This document shows positions 19,394 to 27,603 of a stretch of 55,249 nt of DNA, in pieces. The notes beneath the pieces were generated by a model, which saw only the letters and a list, made by a program, of their open reading frames with translations, was not told where the DNA came from and ran no database searches. How positions within the stretch are numbered: position 1 is the first letter of the stretch; the number at the start of each line of letters is the position of its first letter. Position numbers and translations under genes: made by a program. This stretch comes from Aeromonas cavernicola (lineage in GTDB: Bacteria > Pseudomonadota > Gammaproteobacteria > Enterobacterales > Aeromonadaceae): positions 1-55,249 of the forward strand of contig NZ_PGGC01000077.1 in NCBI RefSeq assembly GCF_002795305.1, in the 5' to 3' direction.

Positions 19394-19429
19394 TTTCACA
19401 TAACAAAAACATAATTCCACAATGAGAAA
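19394..19429 (+). promoter_or_regulatory. Operator array 2, upstream of hyi
   Basis: TTTC-ACATAAC-AAAA (19394-19408, three of four bases of the second half-site) and TTCC-ACAATGA-GAAA (19415-19429, complete). The two palindromes start 21 bp apart, exactly as in the other three arrays. It lies 73 bp before the hyi start codon, in the promoter region. Confidence 0.7.
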
Positions 19430-19502
19430 TTTCTTGGGGTAAACGGGGATCTCTCATCAAGGAGTTGGTGGTTAAACCGTTTAGCTAAAGGAAAAGTGAC
19501 GT

Positions 19503-20300
19503 ATGGCATATACCGTGAATTGCTCGATTTTATTGACAGACCTTCCCCTGCTGGCTCGTCCAGCAGCGGCCAAAGCGGCGGGGTTTTCCGCGGTCGAATT
19601 TTGGTGGCCTTTCGATAGCTCGGTGCCTTCTGCACAGGAAGTGGAAGGGTTTATCAGTGCGATAGAGTCGGCGGGGGTGGCGTTGACCGGCCTGAACTTT
19701 AACGCCGGTAACATGCCAGGGGGGGATCGCGGCTTACTCTCCTCACCCACGCGCAGCGCAGAGTTTAAAGACAACATCGATGTCGTGGTGGAGATCGGGC
19801 GGCGGTTAGGGTGTAAGGCGTTCAATGCGCTGTATGGCTTGCGTGAATCCGGTTACAGCGCTGCACAGCAAGATGATATCGCGACCGAGAATCTGGCCAT
19901 GGCCTGCCGTGCCGTTGCCACCATCGGTGGCATCGTGTTGCTGGAGCCGCTCAGCGGCGCCGAGCACTATCCCCTGAAAACCGCAGAGCAGGCGATGGCG
20001 ATCATTACGCGCGTGGAGCAGCAAAGTGGGGTCACCAACCTGCGCCTGTTAGCCGACTTTTATCACCTTGCCAGCAACGGTGACAACGTGGCGGCCGTGA
20101 TTGAGCAGTATGCCCACCAATTTGGCCATATCCAGATCGCTGATGTACCTGGCCGTGGCGAACCTGGCACTGGTGAGCTGCCTCTCGATACGTGGATCAA
20201 ACGTAGCCAAGCCCTTGGTTACCAAGGACATATCGGTTTGGAATACAAAGCAACCCAAGCCGATCCTTTCGCCTGGTTAGCACCAGCACAGCGGGCGTAA
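19503..20300 (+). CDS. hyi: Hydroxypyruvate isomerase
   Basis: A 265-residue TIM-barrel enzyme of the xylose-isomerase-like superfamily that interconverts hydroxypyruvate and tartronate semialdehyde. It begins MAYTVNCSILLTDLPLLAR and has FSAVEFWWPF, LTGLNFNAGNMPGGDRG, CKAFNALYG, LLEPLS with the metal-binding Glu, LLADFYHL with Asp and His ligands, GHIQIADVPGRGEPGTGE, and IGLEYK with a final Glu. It is first of three genes (hyi-glxR-gcl), the same set as in the E. coli allantoin regulon, and is preceded by operator array 2. Confidence 0.95.
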   Translation: MAYTVNCSILLTDLPLLARPAAAKAAGFSAVEFWWPFDSSVPSAQEVEGFISAIESAGVALTGLNFNAGNMPGGDRGLLSSPTRSAEFKDNIDVVVEIGRRLGCKAFNALYGLRESGYSAAQQDDIATENLAMACRAVATIGGIVLLEPLSGAEHYPLKTAEQAMAIITRVEQQSGVTNLRLLADFYHLASNGDNVAAVIEQYAHQFGHIQIADVPGRGEPGTGELPLDTWIKRSQALGYQGHIGLEYKATQADPFAWLAPAQRA

Positions 20301-20323
20301 TTCATACCTAGGAGGTTTATACA

Positions 20324-21217
20324 ATGGCAAAGGTCGCAATCATTGGGCTCGGGATCATGGGATTACCGATGGCCATCAATCTGGTCAAGGCGGGGCATCA
20401 GGTGGTGGGTTACAACCGCACCCCCGCGAATACCCAAAAGCTGGTGGACGCGGGTGGCCAAGGGGCTGACAGCATTGCACAGGTCGTCAAGGGTGCTGAG
20501 ATGATCATCACCATGGTGCCTGATTCTGCCGATGTTGAAGCGGTGGTATTAGGAGAGGACGGGGTCTTTGCCCACGCCAGCAAACGGGCGCTGTGGATCG
20601 ATGCCAGCAGTATTCGCCCTGACGTAGCGGCGCGGTTGGCGGCTGCGGCGCAAGCTGCAGGGCTGCGGGCGCTGGATGCTCCGGTCTCGGGCGGAGAACA
20701 AGGCGCTATCGAGGGCACCTTATCGATCATGGTCGGTGGCTCGCTTGAAGATATGGCCGAAGCGCGTCCGATCCTCGACGCCGTCGGTAAAACCATCGTG
20801 CACGTGGGCCCTGCTGGGTCTGGCCAAACGGTGAAAGCGGCCAACCAGCTGATTGTAGCGGGCACCATTCAACTGGTGGCCGAAGCCTTGGTGTTTTTAG
20901 AAGCCCATGCGGTGGATACCGAGGCGGCGATCAAGGTGTTGGCAGGTGGGCTGGCGGGCAACCGGATTTTGGATCGCAAAGCTGCCACCATGTTGGCCCA
21001 TCAATTTGCGCCGGGCTTTCGCGTCGATTTGCACCACAAAGACATGGGCATCGTGACCGCCGCTGCGCGGGAGGCGGGGGTGGCGATCCCATTAGGGGCC
21101 CTGACGGCGCAACTGATGGGTTCATTACGCGCCCAAGGTCATGGCGCATTAGACCACTCCGCCCTGTTACTGCAAGTGGAGCAACTCTCTGGCCGTGGTC
21201 AAGGCAACGCCGGTTAA
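20324..21217 (+). CDS. glxR: Tartronate semialdehyde reductase
   Basis: A 297-residue beta-hydroxyacid dehydrogenase reducing tartronate semialdehyde to D-glycerate with NADH or NADPH. The Rossmann motif GLGIMGLPMAINLVKAGH is at residues 7-24, the substrate signature DAPVSGGEQGAIEGTLSIMVGG follows near 120-140, and the catalytic lysine lies in GQTVKAANQL near 170. A GAGG-type ribosome site (AGGAGG) precedes the ATG. It is 23 bp after hyi and 80 bp before gcl, so one operon. The next enzyme, glycerate kinase, is not encoded nearby. Confidence 0.95.
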   Translation: MAKVAIIGLGIMGLPMAINLVKAGHQVVGYNRTPANTQKLVDAGGQGADSIAQVVKGAEMIITMVPDSADVEAVVLGEDGVFAHASKRALWIDASSIRPDVAARLAAAAQAAGLRALDAPVSGGEQGAIEGTLSIMVGGSLEDMAEARPILDAVGKTIVHVGPAGSGQTVKAANQLIVAGTIQLVAEALVFLEAHAVDTEAAIKVLAGGLAGNRILDRKAATMLAHQFAPGFRVDLHHKDMGIVTAAAREAGVAIPLGALTAQLMGSLRAQGHGALDHSALLLQVEQLSGRGQGNAG

Positions 21218-21297
21218 CCGGTCACTATTTTTCGTGGTGAATGGGACCTTGATTAAGCGCGGCCCACACCCAGTCAAGATGAAGGAAAGAACACGTT

Positions 21298-23076
21298 ATG
21301 GCGAAGATGCGTACGGTTGATGTGGCAGTGGCCATTTTGGCGTTAGAAGGCGCGACAGAGGCTTTCGGTTTGCCCGGTGCGGCAATTAACCCCTTTTATT
21401 CTGCGATGCGTGCCCATGGTGGTATCCGTCACACCCTCGCTCGCCATGTGGAGGGTGCATCCCACATGGCCGACGGCTATAGCCGTGCCAAACCCGGCAA
21501 CATTGGCATCTGTATCGGCACCTCGGGCCCGGCTGGGACCGACATGATCACAGGGCTGTACGCCGCGTGGGCGGACTCGATCCCTATGCTGTGCATCACC
21601 GGTCAGGCGCCGGTTGCCAAGTTACACAAAGAAGATTTTCAGGCGGTCGATATTCAGACGATTGCCGCTCCGCTGACCAAGATGGCCATGACCGTTCTGG
21701 AGCCTGCTCAGGTGCCGGGGGCGTTCCAAAAGGCGTTCCAGCTGATGCGTTCCGGTCGTCCAGGCCCAGTGTTACTGGATCTGCCGATCGATGTGCAGCT
21801 GGCCGAAATTGAGTGGGACCCTGAGACCTATGAACCACTGGCGGTCGAGCGGCCTGCCGCCTCGCGCAAGCAGGCTGAAAAGGCGCTGGATATGTTGCTC
21901 AGTGCCGAGCGACCACTGATCGTGGCAGGCGGCGGGGTGATCAATGCCAATGCCTCCGAAAAGCTGGTGGAGTTGGCTGAGATATTACAAATCCCAGTGA
22001 TCCCGACCTTAATGGGCTGGGGCGCCATTCCTGACGATCACCCGCTGATGGTCGGCATGGTCGGGCTGCAAACGTCCCATCGCTACGGTAACCAGACCTT
22101 GCTGGCGTCAGACGTCGTCATCGGGATTGGTAACCGCTGGGCGAACCGCCACACTGGCGGTCTGGCAACCTATACCCAGGGGCGCAAGTTTATCCACATC
22201 GACATTGAGCCGACCCAAATTGGCCGCGTGTTTGCCCCCGATTTGGGGATTACCTCCGATGCAGGTATTGCCCTCGATCGACTGTTAGAGGTGGCCAAAG
22301 AGCGCAAAGCCGCAGGGGATGTGGCTAATTACAGCCAGTGGGTGAACGAGTGCCGCGACCGTAAAGCGACGCTGCAGCGTAAAACCAATTTCGACAATAT
22401 GCCGATTAAGCCGCAGCGGGTGTATCAGGAAATGAACCGCGCCTTTGGCCGTGACACCACTTATGTGACCACCATCGGTTTGTCGCAGATTGCTGCCGCC
22501 CAGCTCCTGCATGTGTATGGTCCGCGCAAGTGGATCAACGCGGCGCAAGCTGGCCCACTGGGCTGGACTGGCCCAGCAGCCTTGGGGGTGGTGCGTGCCA
22601 AGCCGAATGAAACCGTGGTGGCGCTATCCGGTGACTATGACTTCCAATTCATGATTGAAGAGTTGGCGGTAGGGGCTCAGTTCAAGCTGCCTTACATCCA
22701 TGTGGTGGTGAATAACTCTTATCTGGGCTTGATCCGTCAGGCACAGCGTGGCTTTGAGATGGATTATCACGTCTCGCTGGCGTTTGAGAATATCAACTCG
22801 CCGGAAACCGAAGGCTATGGCGTTGATCACGTCAAAGTCGCCGAGGGGCTAGGCTGTAAAGCCATTCGGGTGAAAGACCCAAGCCAGATCTATGCGGCCC
22901 TCAACGACGCGAAAGCCCTGATTGCCGAGTATTCGGTGCCGGTGGTTGTGGAGATTATCTTGGAGCGGGTGACTAACATCGCGATGGGGACAGAAATCAA
23001 CAATATCAATGAGTTTGAGGATCTGGCGAGCTGTGCGGCGGATGCTCCGACCGCGCTCTCTCCCCTGCGTCATTGA
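21298..23076 (+). CDS. gcl: Glyoxylate carboligase
   Basis: A 592-residue thiamine-diphosphate and FAD enzyme joining two glyoxylates into tartronate semialdehyde and CO2. The most telling residue is Val51 in [15 protein letters not shown]: nearly all other ThDP enzymes have Glu there and carboligase uniquely has Val. [40 protein letters not shown] and the ThDP/Mg motif [18 protein letters not shown] with [14 protein letters not shown] are typical. The length matches E. coli Gcl (593). It ends the hyi-glxR-gcl unit and competes with malate synthase for the same glyoxylate. Confidence 0.96.
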   Translation: MAKMRTVDVAVAILALEGATEAFGLPGAAINPFYSAMRAHGGIRHTLARHVEGASHMADGYSRAKPGNIGICIGTSGPAGTDMITGLYAAWADSIPMLCITGQAPVAKLHKEDFQAVDIQTIAAPLTKMAMTVLEPAQVPGAFQKAFQLMRSGRPGPVLLDLPIDVQLAEIEWDPETYEPLAVERPAASRKQAEKALDMLLSAERPLIVAGGGVINANASEKLVELAEILQIPVIPTLMGWGAIPDDHPLMVGMVGLQTSHRYGNQTLLASDVVIGIGNRWANRHTGGLATYTQGRKFIHIDIEPTQIGRVFAPDLGITSDAGIALDRLLEVAKERKAAGDVANYSQWVNECRDRKATLQRKTNFDNMPIKPQRVYQEMNRAFGRDTTYVTTIGLSQIAAAQLLHVYGPRKWINAAQAGPLGWTGPAALGVVRAKPNETVVALSGDYDFQFMIEELAVGAQFKLPYIHVVVNNSYLGLIRQAQRGFEMDYHVSLAFENINSPETEGYGVDHVKVAEGLGCKAIRVKDPSQIYAALNDAKALIAEYSVPVVVEIILERVTNIAMGTEINNINEFEDLASCAADAPTALSPLRH

Positions 23077-23240
23077 TGTGCGCTAACCACGGCATTGATT
23101 AAGGCCCGATTCACCTCGTTATCCGGTCGGCTGAGGTAACACGCCTCGGCCATCTCGGTTGGCGCAGTAGGTGATGATGATCGGGCACATGCCAGTGAAG
23201 TGGTACGGCGCGTGCCGTTTGATATTCACCAGATAGCTAG

Positions 23241-23267
23241 CGCCCCTCTGCGGTTGGCAGAGGGGCG
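23241..23267 (+). terminator. gcl operon terminator hairpin
   Basis: A perfect 11-bp GC-rich stem (CGCCCCTCTGC / GCAGAGGGGCG) with a 5-base loop, about 165 bp after gcl; no T-run follows. Confidence 0.6.
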
Positions 23268-23548
23268 ATGTTGACCCGCATTGATGGGGTATTCCTGCTC
23301 CCCGCCCTCTTGTTATGTTCCTTCATCTGCTAAGAACCTCAGCCCGTGACGAGCATGGGTGGCAGATAGCCGCACGTTATTTGGCTATGTAGAACCTATC
23401 CCATTAGGCGAGTTAGCTCACCATGTTGGCCCTGCGTCTGTGCTCGACACCTTCAGGTACGACTTGTTTGCTGCGTTTTTAGGCGCGATGCGAGGCCCAA
23501 TAGGCTGTGCCCATCATGCCGACAGGGTAAGGTATGTAGGCAATATAA

Positions 23549-23581
23549 AAGCAGCGATAAACGCAATGTTTATCGCTGCTT
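23549..23581 (-). terminator. Terminator of the secreted OHCU decarboxylase gene
   Basis: A perfect 13-bp stem (AAGCAGCGATAAA / TTTATCGCTGCTT) with a 7-base loop; on the minus strand it runs into TTTTATATT. Located 32 bp below the stop codon. Confidence 0.85.
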
Positions 23582-23612
23582 GATAATGAGAAAATAGGTG
23601 GTGGGTAGATTG

Positions 23613-24200
23613 TTATTTCACAGTATCAGAGAGACGCCACATGACGACTTTATATATTTGCTGAAGGGCAGTATCAAATTCCTGCTGGCGATCGTTGTTA
23701 ATTCTTTGCTCAAGCTGCTCGATCATTTCGGTTCTATTAAATCCTTTGATCGCCAACATAAAAGGGAAACCAAATTTGGCTTTATAGGTTTTATTGAGCT
23801 CAGCCAGTTTACTCGCCTCCTCTGGTGAACATTCATTGAGGCCAGCACCGCCCTGTTCGTTTTCTGAATGCTGAGTGATCTCAGCTGGGCGAATACCTTT
23901 ACAGGCAAGATCTGGGTGGCTTTTAATTAATGTCATCTGGGTTTCTGGACCAGCATTTTTAATCGTCAAAATAATATTTTCATAGAGATCGACAAATCCT
24001 TTAAAAGGGCGTTTAGCCGCAACACTTTCAATGGCCCAAGGTGCTCGTTCAAAAATTTTACTGAGCGCTGATTCAAATTCAGCTTGGCTACCTTTATTCA
24101 GATCGTTGATATATATCGCTGGATTAGCGCCATAAGAGTGCATGGGCAAGACGGCAGTAAAAAGTAATGCACTGGTTAATACCACTTTTTTAAGCATCAT
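23613..24200 (-). CDS. OHCU decarboxylase-family protein with a signal peptide
   Basis: A 195-residue protein. Residues 1-25 are a clear export signal (MMLKKVV, a hydrophobic core, then HSYGA), so the enzyme should be periplasmic. The mature part is a full OHCU decarboxylase: the catalytic His95 in SHPDLACK, Glu115 in SENEQGGAGLNECS, FGFPFMLAIKGFNR, and Arg171 in NNDRQQEFDTAL. OHCU decarboxylase makes (S)-allantoin from the HIU-hydrolase product. A second, leaderless copy lies 5.2 kb away beside HIU hydrolase and PuuD; the two differ widely. AGGAG sits 7 nt before the ATG. It is a single-gene unit, markedly AT-rich. An export form is unusual; it could handle OHCU formed outside the membrane, or have a different substrate. 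Confidence 0.85.
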   Translation of the reverse strand: MMLKKVVLTSALLFTAVLPMHSYGANPAIYINDLNKGSQAEFESALSKIFERAPWAIESVAAKRPFKGFVDLYENIILTIKNAGPETQMTLIKSHPDLACKGIRPAEITQHSENEQGGAGLNECSPEEASKLAELNKTYKAKFGFPFMLAIKGFNRTEMIEQLEQRINNDRQQEFDTALQQIYKVVMWRLSDTVK

Positions 24201-24620
24201 TATTGAACTCCTATTAGTTATTAAGGTTGAGATCGTCCGACAATCTCAGTCAACATAAATTCCCTCATGGACGGCAGGGAACATTACTGCGAAATAACGT
24301 CATGGCATGGTTCTGCTCAGACGTTTAGAGACAATTCCAGTAGGGCGATTGCACTTGTCACTTGATCCTGCATCGTGCTCGAAATCCTCAGCTACGCCAT
24401 GTTCGCTGCAGTTTCTGCTCGCTATGCGTGACCACCTTGGCGGTGGCCATTGCGCCTACTGGAATCGGCTCCTAGTTCAATAACCCCATGCACTGCTGTG
24501 ATGGGATTGCTTGATCGTTGCGCGGCTAGTGCGGTGTCACTGTTATCTGATTTGGGGGGAGGCCTGTGGTGAGGCTAGCCGCTCTGCATATGCTTGCCCG
24601 TACCACTCCCCAGTGCGCGT
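24201..24620. other. 420-bp gap between the secreted decarboxylase and racemase genes
   Basis: No supported gene. The left end (24201-24330) is the promoter side of the decarboxylase; I could not find the TTYC/GRAA array there. The middle holds a 132-bp element bounded by inverted repeats (listed separately). Confidence 0.5.
24334..24465. repeat. 132-bp intergenic element with 11-bp inverted ends
   Basis: ATTCCAGTAGG at 24334-24344 is the exact reverse complement of CCTACTGGAAT at 24455-24465. Between them is a smaller hairpin (CCACC-TTGGC-GGTGG, 24432-24446). The inside is GC-richer than the AT-rich genes around it. It may be a miniature mobile or repeat element, or a structured RNA; only copies elsewhere in the genome would decide. 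No target duplication was seen. Confidence 0.35.
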
Positions 24621-25361
24621 TCATTTGCCTGCGTGATCAGTGAAGAATGTCGGCCAGCCGCTGACCTGTTTGGGACGCGGCGGGGCATAGGTGCGGACTT
24701 TCGAGGTGGTGAGCCCAAGCCGCACTAATGATTCTGCAATGGTGACCGCTGCGGCCACGCCATCGACGATCGGGACGCCGGTGCGTTGAGATACCCGCTC
24801 ACGCAGCCCAGACATGCCGCCACAGCCAAGAATGATCACTTCCGCTTTATCTTGTTCAACGGCGAGCACGGCCTGCGCGGCGATAGCATCGATTGCCCGC
24901 TCTGGATGCTCTTCTAGCTCTAGCACTCCAAGACCGCTTGCTCTAATTGATGCACAACGCTGTAGTAATCCCGCCAGCCGTAGACGATCCTCAATCAGCG
25001 GTACTGCCCGATCCAGCGAGGTAATCACCGAGTACTTGTGGCCTAAGAACATCGCCGTGCTGGCTGCCGCTTCGGTAATGTCGACTACCGGTACATCTAA
25101 TAGCTCCTGCAGCCCCTCTCTACCATGTTCGCCGTAGCCTGCCTGGACCACCGCATCAAACGGATGGGGATAGTGCTGGACGGCGTCCATCACCGCTAAT
25201 GCAGCTAAGTAACTCTCGAAATTACCCTCGCATGACTCAGCACCAAACCGTGGCGTTAGACCAATGATCTCTGTCTCTACGGCTGCCACTGCGCGGGCCT
25301 GCGCCGCGATGGCGCGGGTCATACTGTCGGTCGTATTAACGTTCACAACGAGAATTCGCAT
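24621..25361 (-). CDS. Hydantoin/allantoin-racemase-like protein (first family Cys is Gly)
   Basis: A 246-residue Asp/Glu/hydantoin racemase superfamily protein: RILVVNVNTTDSMT at the N-terminus, EAAASTAMFLGHKYSVITSL, LGCGGMSGL and PIVDGVAAAVTIAESLV are typical of allantoin racemase HpxA. That enzyme uses two cysteines. Here the second is present (Cys180), but the first site reads VVQAGYGEHG with Gly75 where HpxA has Cys (CFGDPG). A two-base racemisation is therefore unlikely without another residue; it may be a one-base isomerase, hydrolase or decarboxylase on a ureide. It is divergent from the allantoin-type permease and has operator array 3 directly upstream, so it belongs to the regulon. 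Confidence 0.82.
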   Translation of the reverse strand: MRILVVNVNTTDSMTRAIAAQARAVAAVETEIIGLTPRFGAESCEGNFESYLAALAVMDAVQHYPHPFDAVVQAGYGEHGREGLQELLDVPVVDITEAAASTAMFLGHKYSVITSLDRAVPLIEDRLRLAGLLQRCASIRASGLGVLELEEHPERAIDAIAAQAVLAVEQDKAEVIILGCGGMSGLRERVSQRTGVPIVDGVAAAVTIAESLVRLGLTTSKVRTYAPPRPKQVSGWPTFFTDHAGK

Positions 25362-25384
25362 CGTTATTCCTGTCTTGATTTTAA

Positions 25385-25420
25385 TTTCATAATTGGGAAA
25401 TTGTTTTCCATTATGTGAAA
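25385..25420 (-). promoter_or_regulatory. Operator array 3, upstream of the racemase gene
   Basis: The best copy: TTTC-ATAATTG-GGAA (25385-25399) and TTCC-ATTATGT-GAAA (25406-25420), all four half-sites intact, 21 bp apart. The middle GGAAA-TTGT-TTTCC also resembles the IclR box of E. coli. It ends 24-59 bp upstream of the racemase start codon, overlapping where its promoter should be. Confidence 0.75.
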
Positions 25421-25476
25421 TTTTGTGTTGTTTATTGTGCTACGTCAATAAGTGGTAAATGAAGTGCTGCTCATTT

Positions 25477-25492
25477 TGTTACCAATCTCACA
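25477..25492. promoter_or_regulatory. CRP-like site
   Basis: TGTTA-CCAATC-TCACA matches the CRP consensus TGTGA-N6-TCACA at nine of ten bases. It lies between the two operator arrays of the divergent region, which would fit carbon-source control of purine use. Confidence 0.4.
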
Positions 25493-25807
25493 CAATTGAA
25501 GGTTCTTTTGAGGATTGGCTTAGGTTTCACCCTCCGACGATGAATTGTTAAGGTTTGTTTATGGAAATTATTCATTGCTAGATGAAGGAGAGGATTGAAT
25601 GGAGTGACCAAATAATGTGCTACCACGCATAGTGTAGTTATTAAAATTCTTTTTTTTCAGTATGTTATTGTTTCTTCGTTGTCGTTAATCCCACGCTGTT
25701 TCAGCTCAGTCAATTAATCAAATGTTTCATAAATGTTGCGTGTTATGTCACATCCTCGTACTCAAAACCTTGTTCAAGTATTGACTGCTCGACAGTAATC
25801 ACTGTAC

Positions 25808-25843
25808 TTTCATAATGCAGTATCAAATTTTCATAATACGGAA
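25808..25843 (+). promoter_or_regulatory. Operator array 4, upstream of the NCS1 permease
   Basis: TTTC-ATAATGC (25808-25818, first half only well kept) and TTTC-ATAATAC-GGAA (25829-25843, complete), again exactly 21 bp apart. It lies 46 bp before the permease start codon. Confidence 0.7.
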
Positions 25844-25889
25844 TTTATAGATGTAACACCCTTACCATATCGTTGGAGAAAGAGTCATC

Positions 25890-27434
25890 ATGACCAATTC
25901 GATTGCTGGGACGTTCGGAGAAACGGTTGTTGGGAATGTGGTGAGATCACCAGCAACCCCACATAGCCTGCCGGACGTGGACGATAAACTGAGTCCTCGG
26001 CTGTACAATCAGGATCTTGCACCGACCAAGCGTGAGGGCAGGAGTTGGAGCGGTTACAATATTTTTACGCTGTGGGTTAATGATGTGCATAGCTTGGGCA
26101 ACTACTCCTTTGCCATCGGTTTATTCGCGCTAGGGTTGGGTGGCTGGCAAATACTGCTCTCACTTAGTATTGGTGCTGTGTTGCTCTTTCTATTACTGAG
26201 CCTATCTGGCCTGATGGGCGAAAAAACCGGAATACCATTCCCTGTCATGAGCCGGATTGCTTTCGGCATCCACGGCGCTCAAATCGCCGCACTACTCCGA
26301 GGTGGGGTTGCTATCGTCTGGTTTGGTATACAAACCTACTTAGCCTCAGTGGTGCTGCGGATTATGCTCGAAGCACTCTTTCCCGGTGTGGCAGCCTATA
26401 ACCAAAACAATATTCTCGGTTTATCGTCACTTGGCTGGGCTACGTTTCTCAGTTTATGGGTCGTCCAAACAGTGATTATTAGTTATGGCATGGAACTGGT
26501 TCGTAAATATGAGGCGATTGCAGGTCCTATCGTCTTAGTAACCATGACGAGCTTGGCCATATGGATGTTCATTCAGGTCGATGGGAATATTGCACCATCG
26601 ATTACTAACAAATTAGTCGGCACAGAAATGTGGCTCACCATATTTGGTGGTGGCGCACTTTGGGTGGCGATATATGGCACATTTGTACTCAATTTTTGTG
26701 ATTTCACGCGATCATCGAAAAGTAAGCAATCAATGTTGCGGGGTAATTTCTGGGGTATCCCGATCAATATGTTCCTATTCGGGGTGATTGTTATCTTAAT
26801 GGCAGGAGGACAATTTAGTCTCAATGGCACAATTATCCAGAGCCCATCAGATATTGTACAAAGCATTCCGAATAAATTTATATTAAGTATCGCCTGTATT
26901 GCCTTGCTAGTATTGACAGTTGCAGTAAACCTGATGGCGAACTTTGTTGCGCCAGTCTATGCCTTGACTAACTTGTTTCCACGATCACTTAATTTCAGAC
27001 GTGCTGCTATCGTTAGTGCGGTGCTTGGATTAGTGATTTTACCATGGCATTTATATAACTCACCGATTGTGATTGTGTATTTCCTAGGTGGACTTGGCGC
27101 CCTGTTAGGGCCATTATTTGGCATCATCATGGCCGACTATTGGTTGCTAAGAAAGGCGAAAGTTAATGTGCCTGACTTATACACTGAAGCGAGCCATGGT
27201 AGTTATTTTTATCAGGCTGGATACAACCCTAAAGCAATATATGCACTGATTCCATCATCGCTGATAGCATTGGGCTTAGCGCTGTTACCCTCCTTTCAAT
27301 TTATGTCATCGTTCACTTGGTTTTTCGGCGTAGGGATTGCTGCGACAATTTATTATTGCATTGCAGATAAAAAAGCCGTCTATGTTGATGTGAGCGGTGA
27401 AGATATTGCCGTTGAAAATACTAACGCGCATTAG
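25890..27434 (+). CDS. NCS1-family allantoin/hydantoin-type permease
   Basis: A 514-residue inner-membrane transporter with about 12 helices. The cytoplasmic N-terminus carries LYNQDLAPTKREGRSWSGYNIFTLWVNDVHSLGNYSFA, which is the NCS1 signature region; FPVMSRIAFGIHGA and the LLRGGVAIVWFGIQTYL helix, with substrate-stacking Trp, and NFCDFTRSS follow, with GIIMADYWLLRKAKVNVPDLY near the end. Relatives PucI, YbbW and Mhp1 import allantoin or hydantoins with Na+ or H+; allantoin is the best guess from the neighbours. A ribosome site (GGAGAAAGAG) precedes the ATG. Operator array 4 is 46 bp upstream, and a hairpin follows the gene. Lower GC than the gcl operon. Confidence 0.88.
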   Translation: MTNSIAGTFGETVVGNVVRSPATPHSLPDVDDKLSPRLYNQDLAPTKREGRSWSGYNIFTLWVNDVHSLGNYSFAIGLFALGLGGWQILLSLSIGAVLLFLLLSLSGLMGEKTGIPFPVMSRIAFGIHGAQIAALLRGGVAIVWFGIQTYLASVVLRIMLEALFPGVAAYNQNNILGLSSLGWATFLSLWVVQTVIISYGMELVRKYEAIAGPIVLVTMTSLAIWMFIQVDGNIAPSITNKLVGTEMWLTIFGGGALWVAIYGTFVLNFCDFTRSSKSKQSMLRGNFWGIPINMFLFGVIVILMAGGQFSLNGTIIQSPSDIVQSIPNKFILSIACIALLVLTVAVNLMANFVAPVYALTNLFPRSLNFRRAAIVSAVLGLVILPWHLYNSPIVIVYFLGGLGALLGPLFGIIMADYWLLRKAKVNVPDLYTEASHGSYFYQAGYNPKAIYALIPSSLIALGLALLPSFQFMSSFTWFFGVGIAATIYYCIADKKAVYVDVSGEDIAVENTNAH

Positions 27435-27510
27435 TATTGAATATTATAAAAACTGATATTGCTGGTACATGTTTTTATCATGTAAATGGCCGCTCGGATA
27501 ATATCAAGAT

Positions 27511-27554
27511 AGAGGGCTAGCTGTTATTAAGCTATGTCACTAGCTAAGCCCTCT
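27511..27554 (+). terminator. Hairpin after the NCS1 permease
   Basis: AGAGGGCTAGCT (27511-27522) pairs with AGCTAAGCCCTCT (27542-27554) with one bulged A and a 19-base loop, then an A/T-rich stretch. It may partly end the permease transcript before hiuH. Confidence 0.55.
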
Positions 27555-27603
27555 AATACATAACATAAAATATATTAATACTTCATCGTTGGAGGATAAT
27601 GTT

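Larger units (their letters stand above)
23077..23612. other. 536-bp gap after gcl
   Basis: It holds two hairpins (listed separately) and no confident gene. A 74-codon plus-strand frame at 23359-23583 ends inside a terminator and resembles nothing known. On the minus strand a frame covering about 23083-23200 reads TEMAEACYLSRPDNEVNRAL with INAVVSAHQ before a stop, the kind of C-terminus seen in LysR-type regulators, but there is no intact gene upstream of it; at most a decayed remnant. Confidence 0.4.
25362..25889. other. 528-bp divergent regulatory region, racemase / NCS1 permease
   Basis: AT-rich and without a plausible gene. It holds operator array 3 beside the racemase start, array 4 beside the permease start, and a CRP-like site between (25477-25492), with a weaker one (TGCGT-N6-TCACA) at 25737-25752. 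The separate arrays suggest each direction is controlled independently. Confidence 0.65.

Noticed and set aside
23359..23583. A 74-codon plus-strand frame after gcl
   Set aside because: It ends inside a 13-bp terminator stem, lacks a ribosome site and resembles no known protein.
24201..24330. A fifth operator array before the secreted decarboxylase
   Set aside because: TTCC-CTCATGG-ACGG has the right spacing but lacks GRAA and a second palindrome.
27589..27603. A TTG start for HIU hydrolase, adding MEDNV
   Set aside because: The TTG overlaps the GGAGG ribosome site; the GTG at 27604 has correct spacing and gives the family N-terminus.
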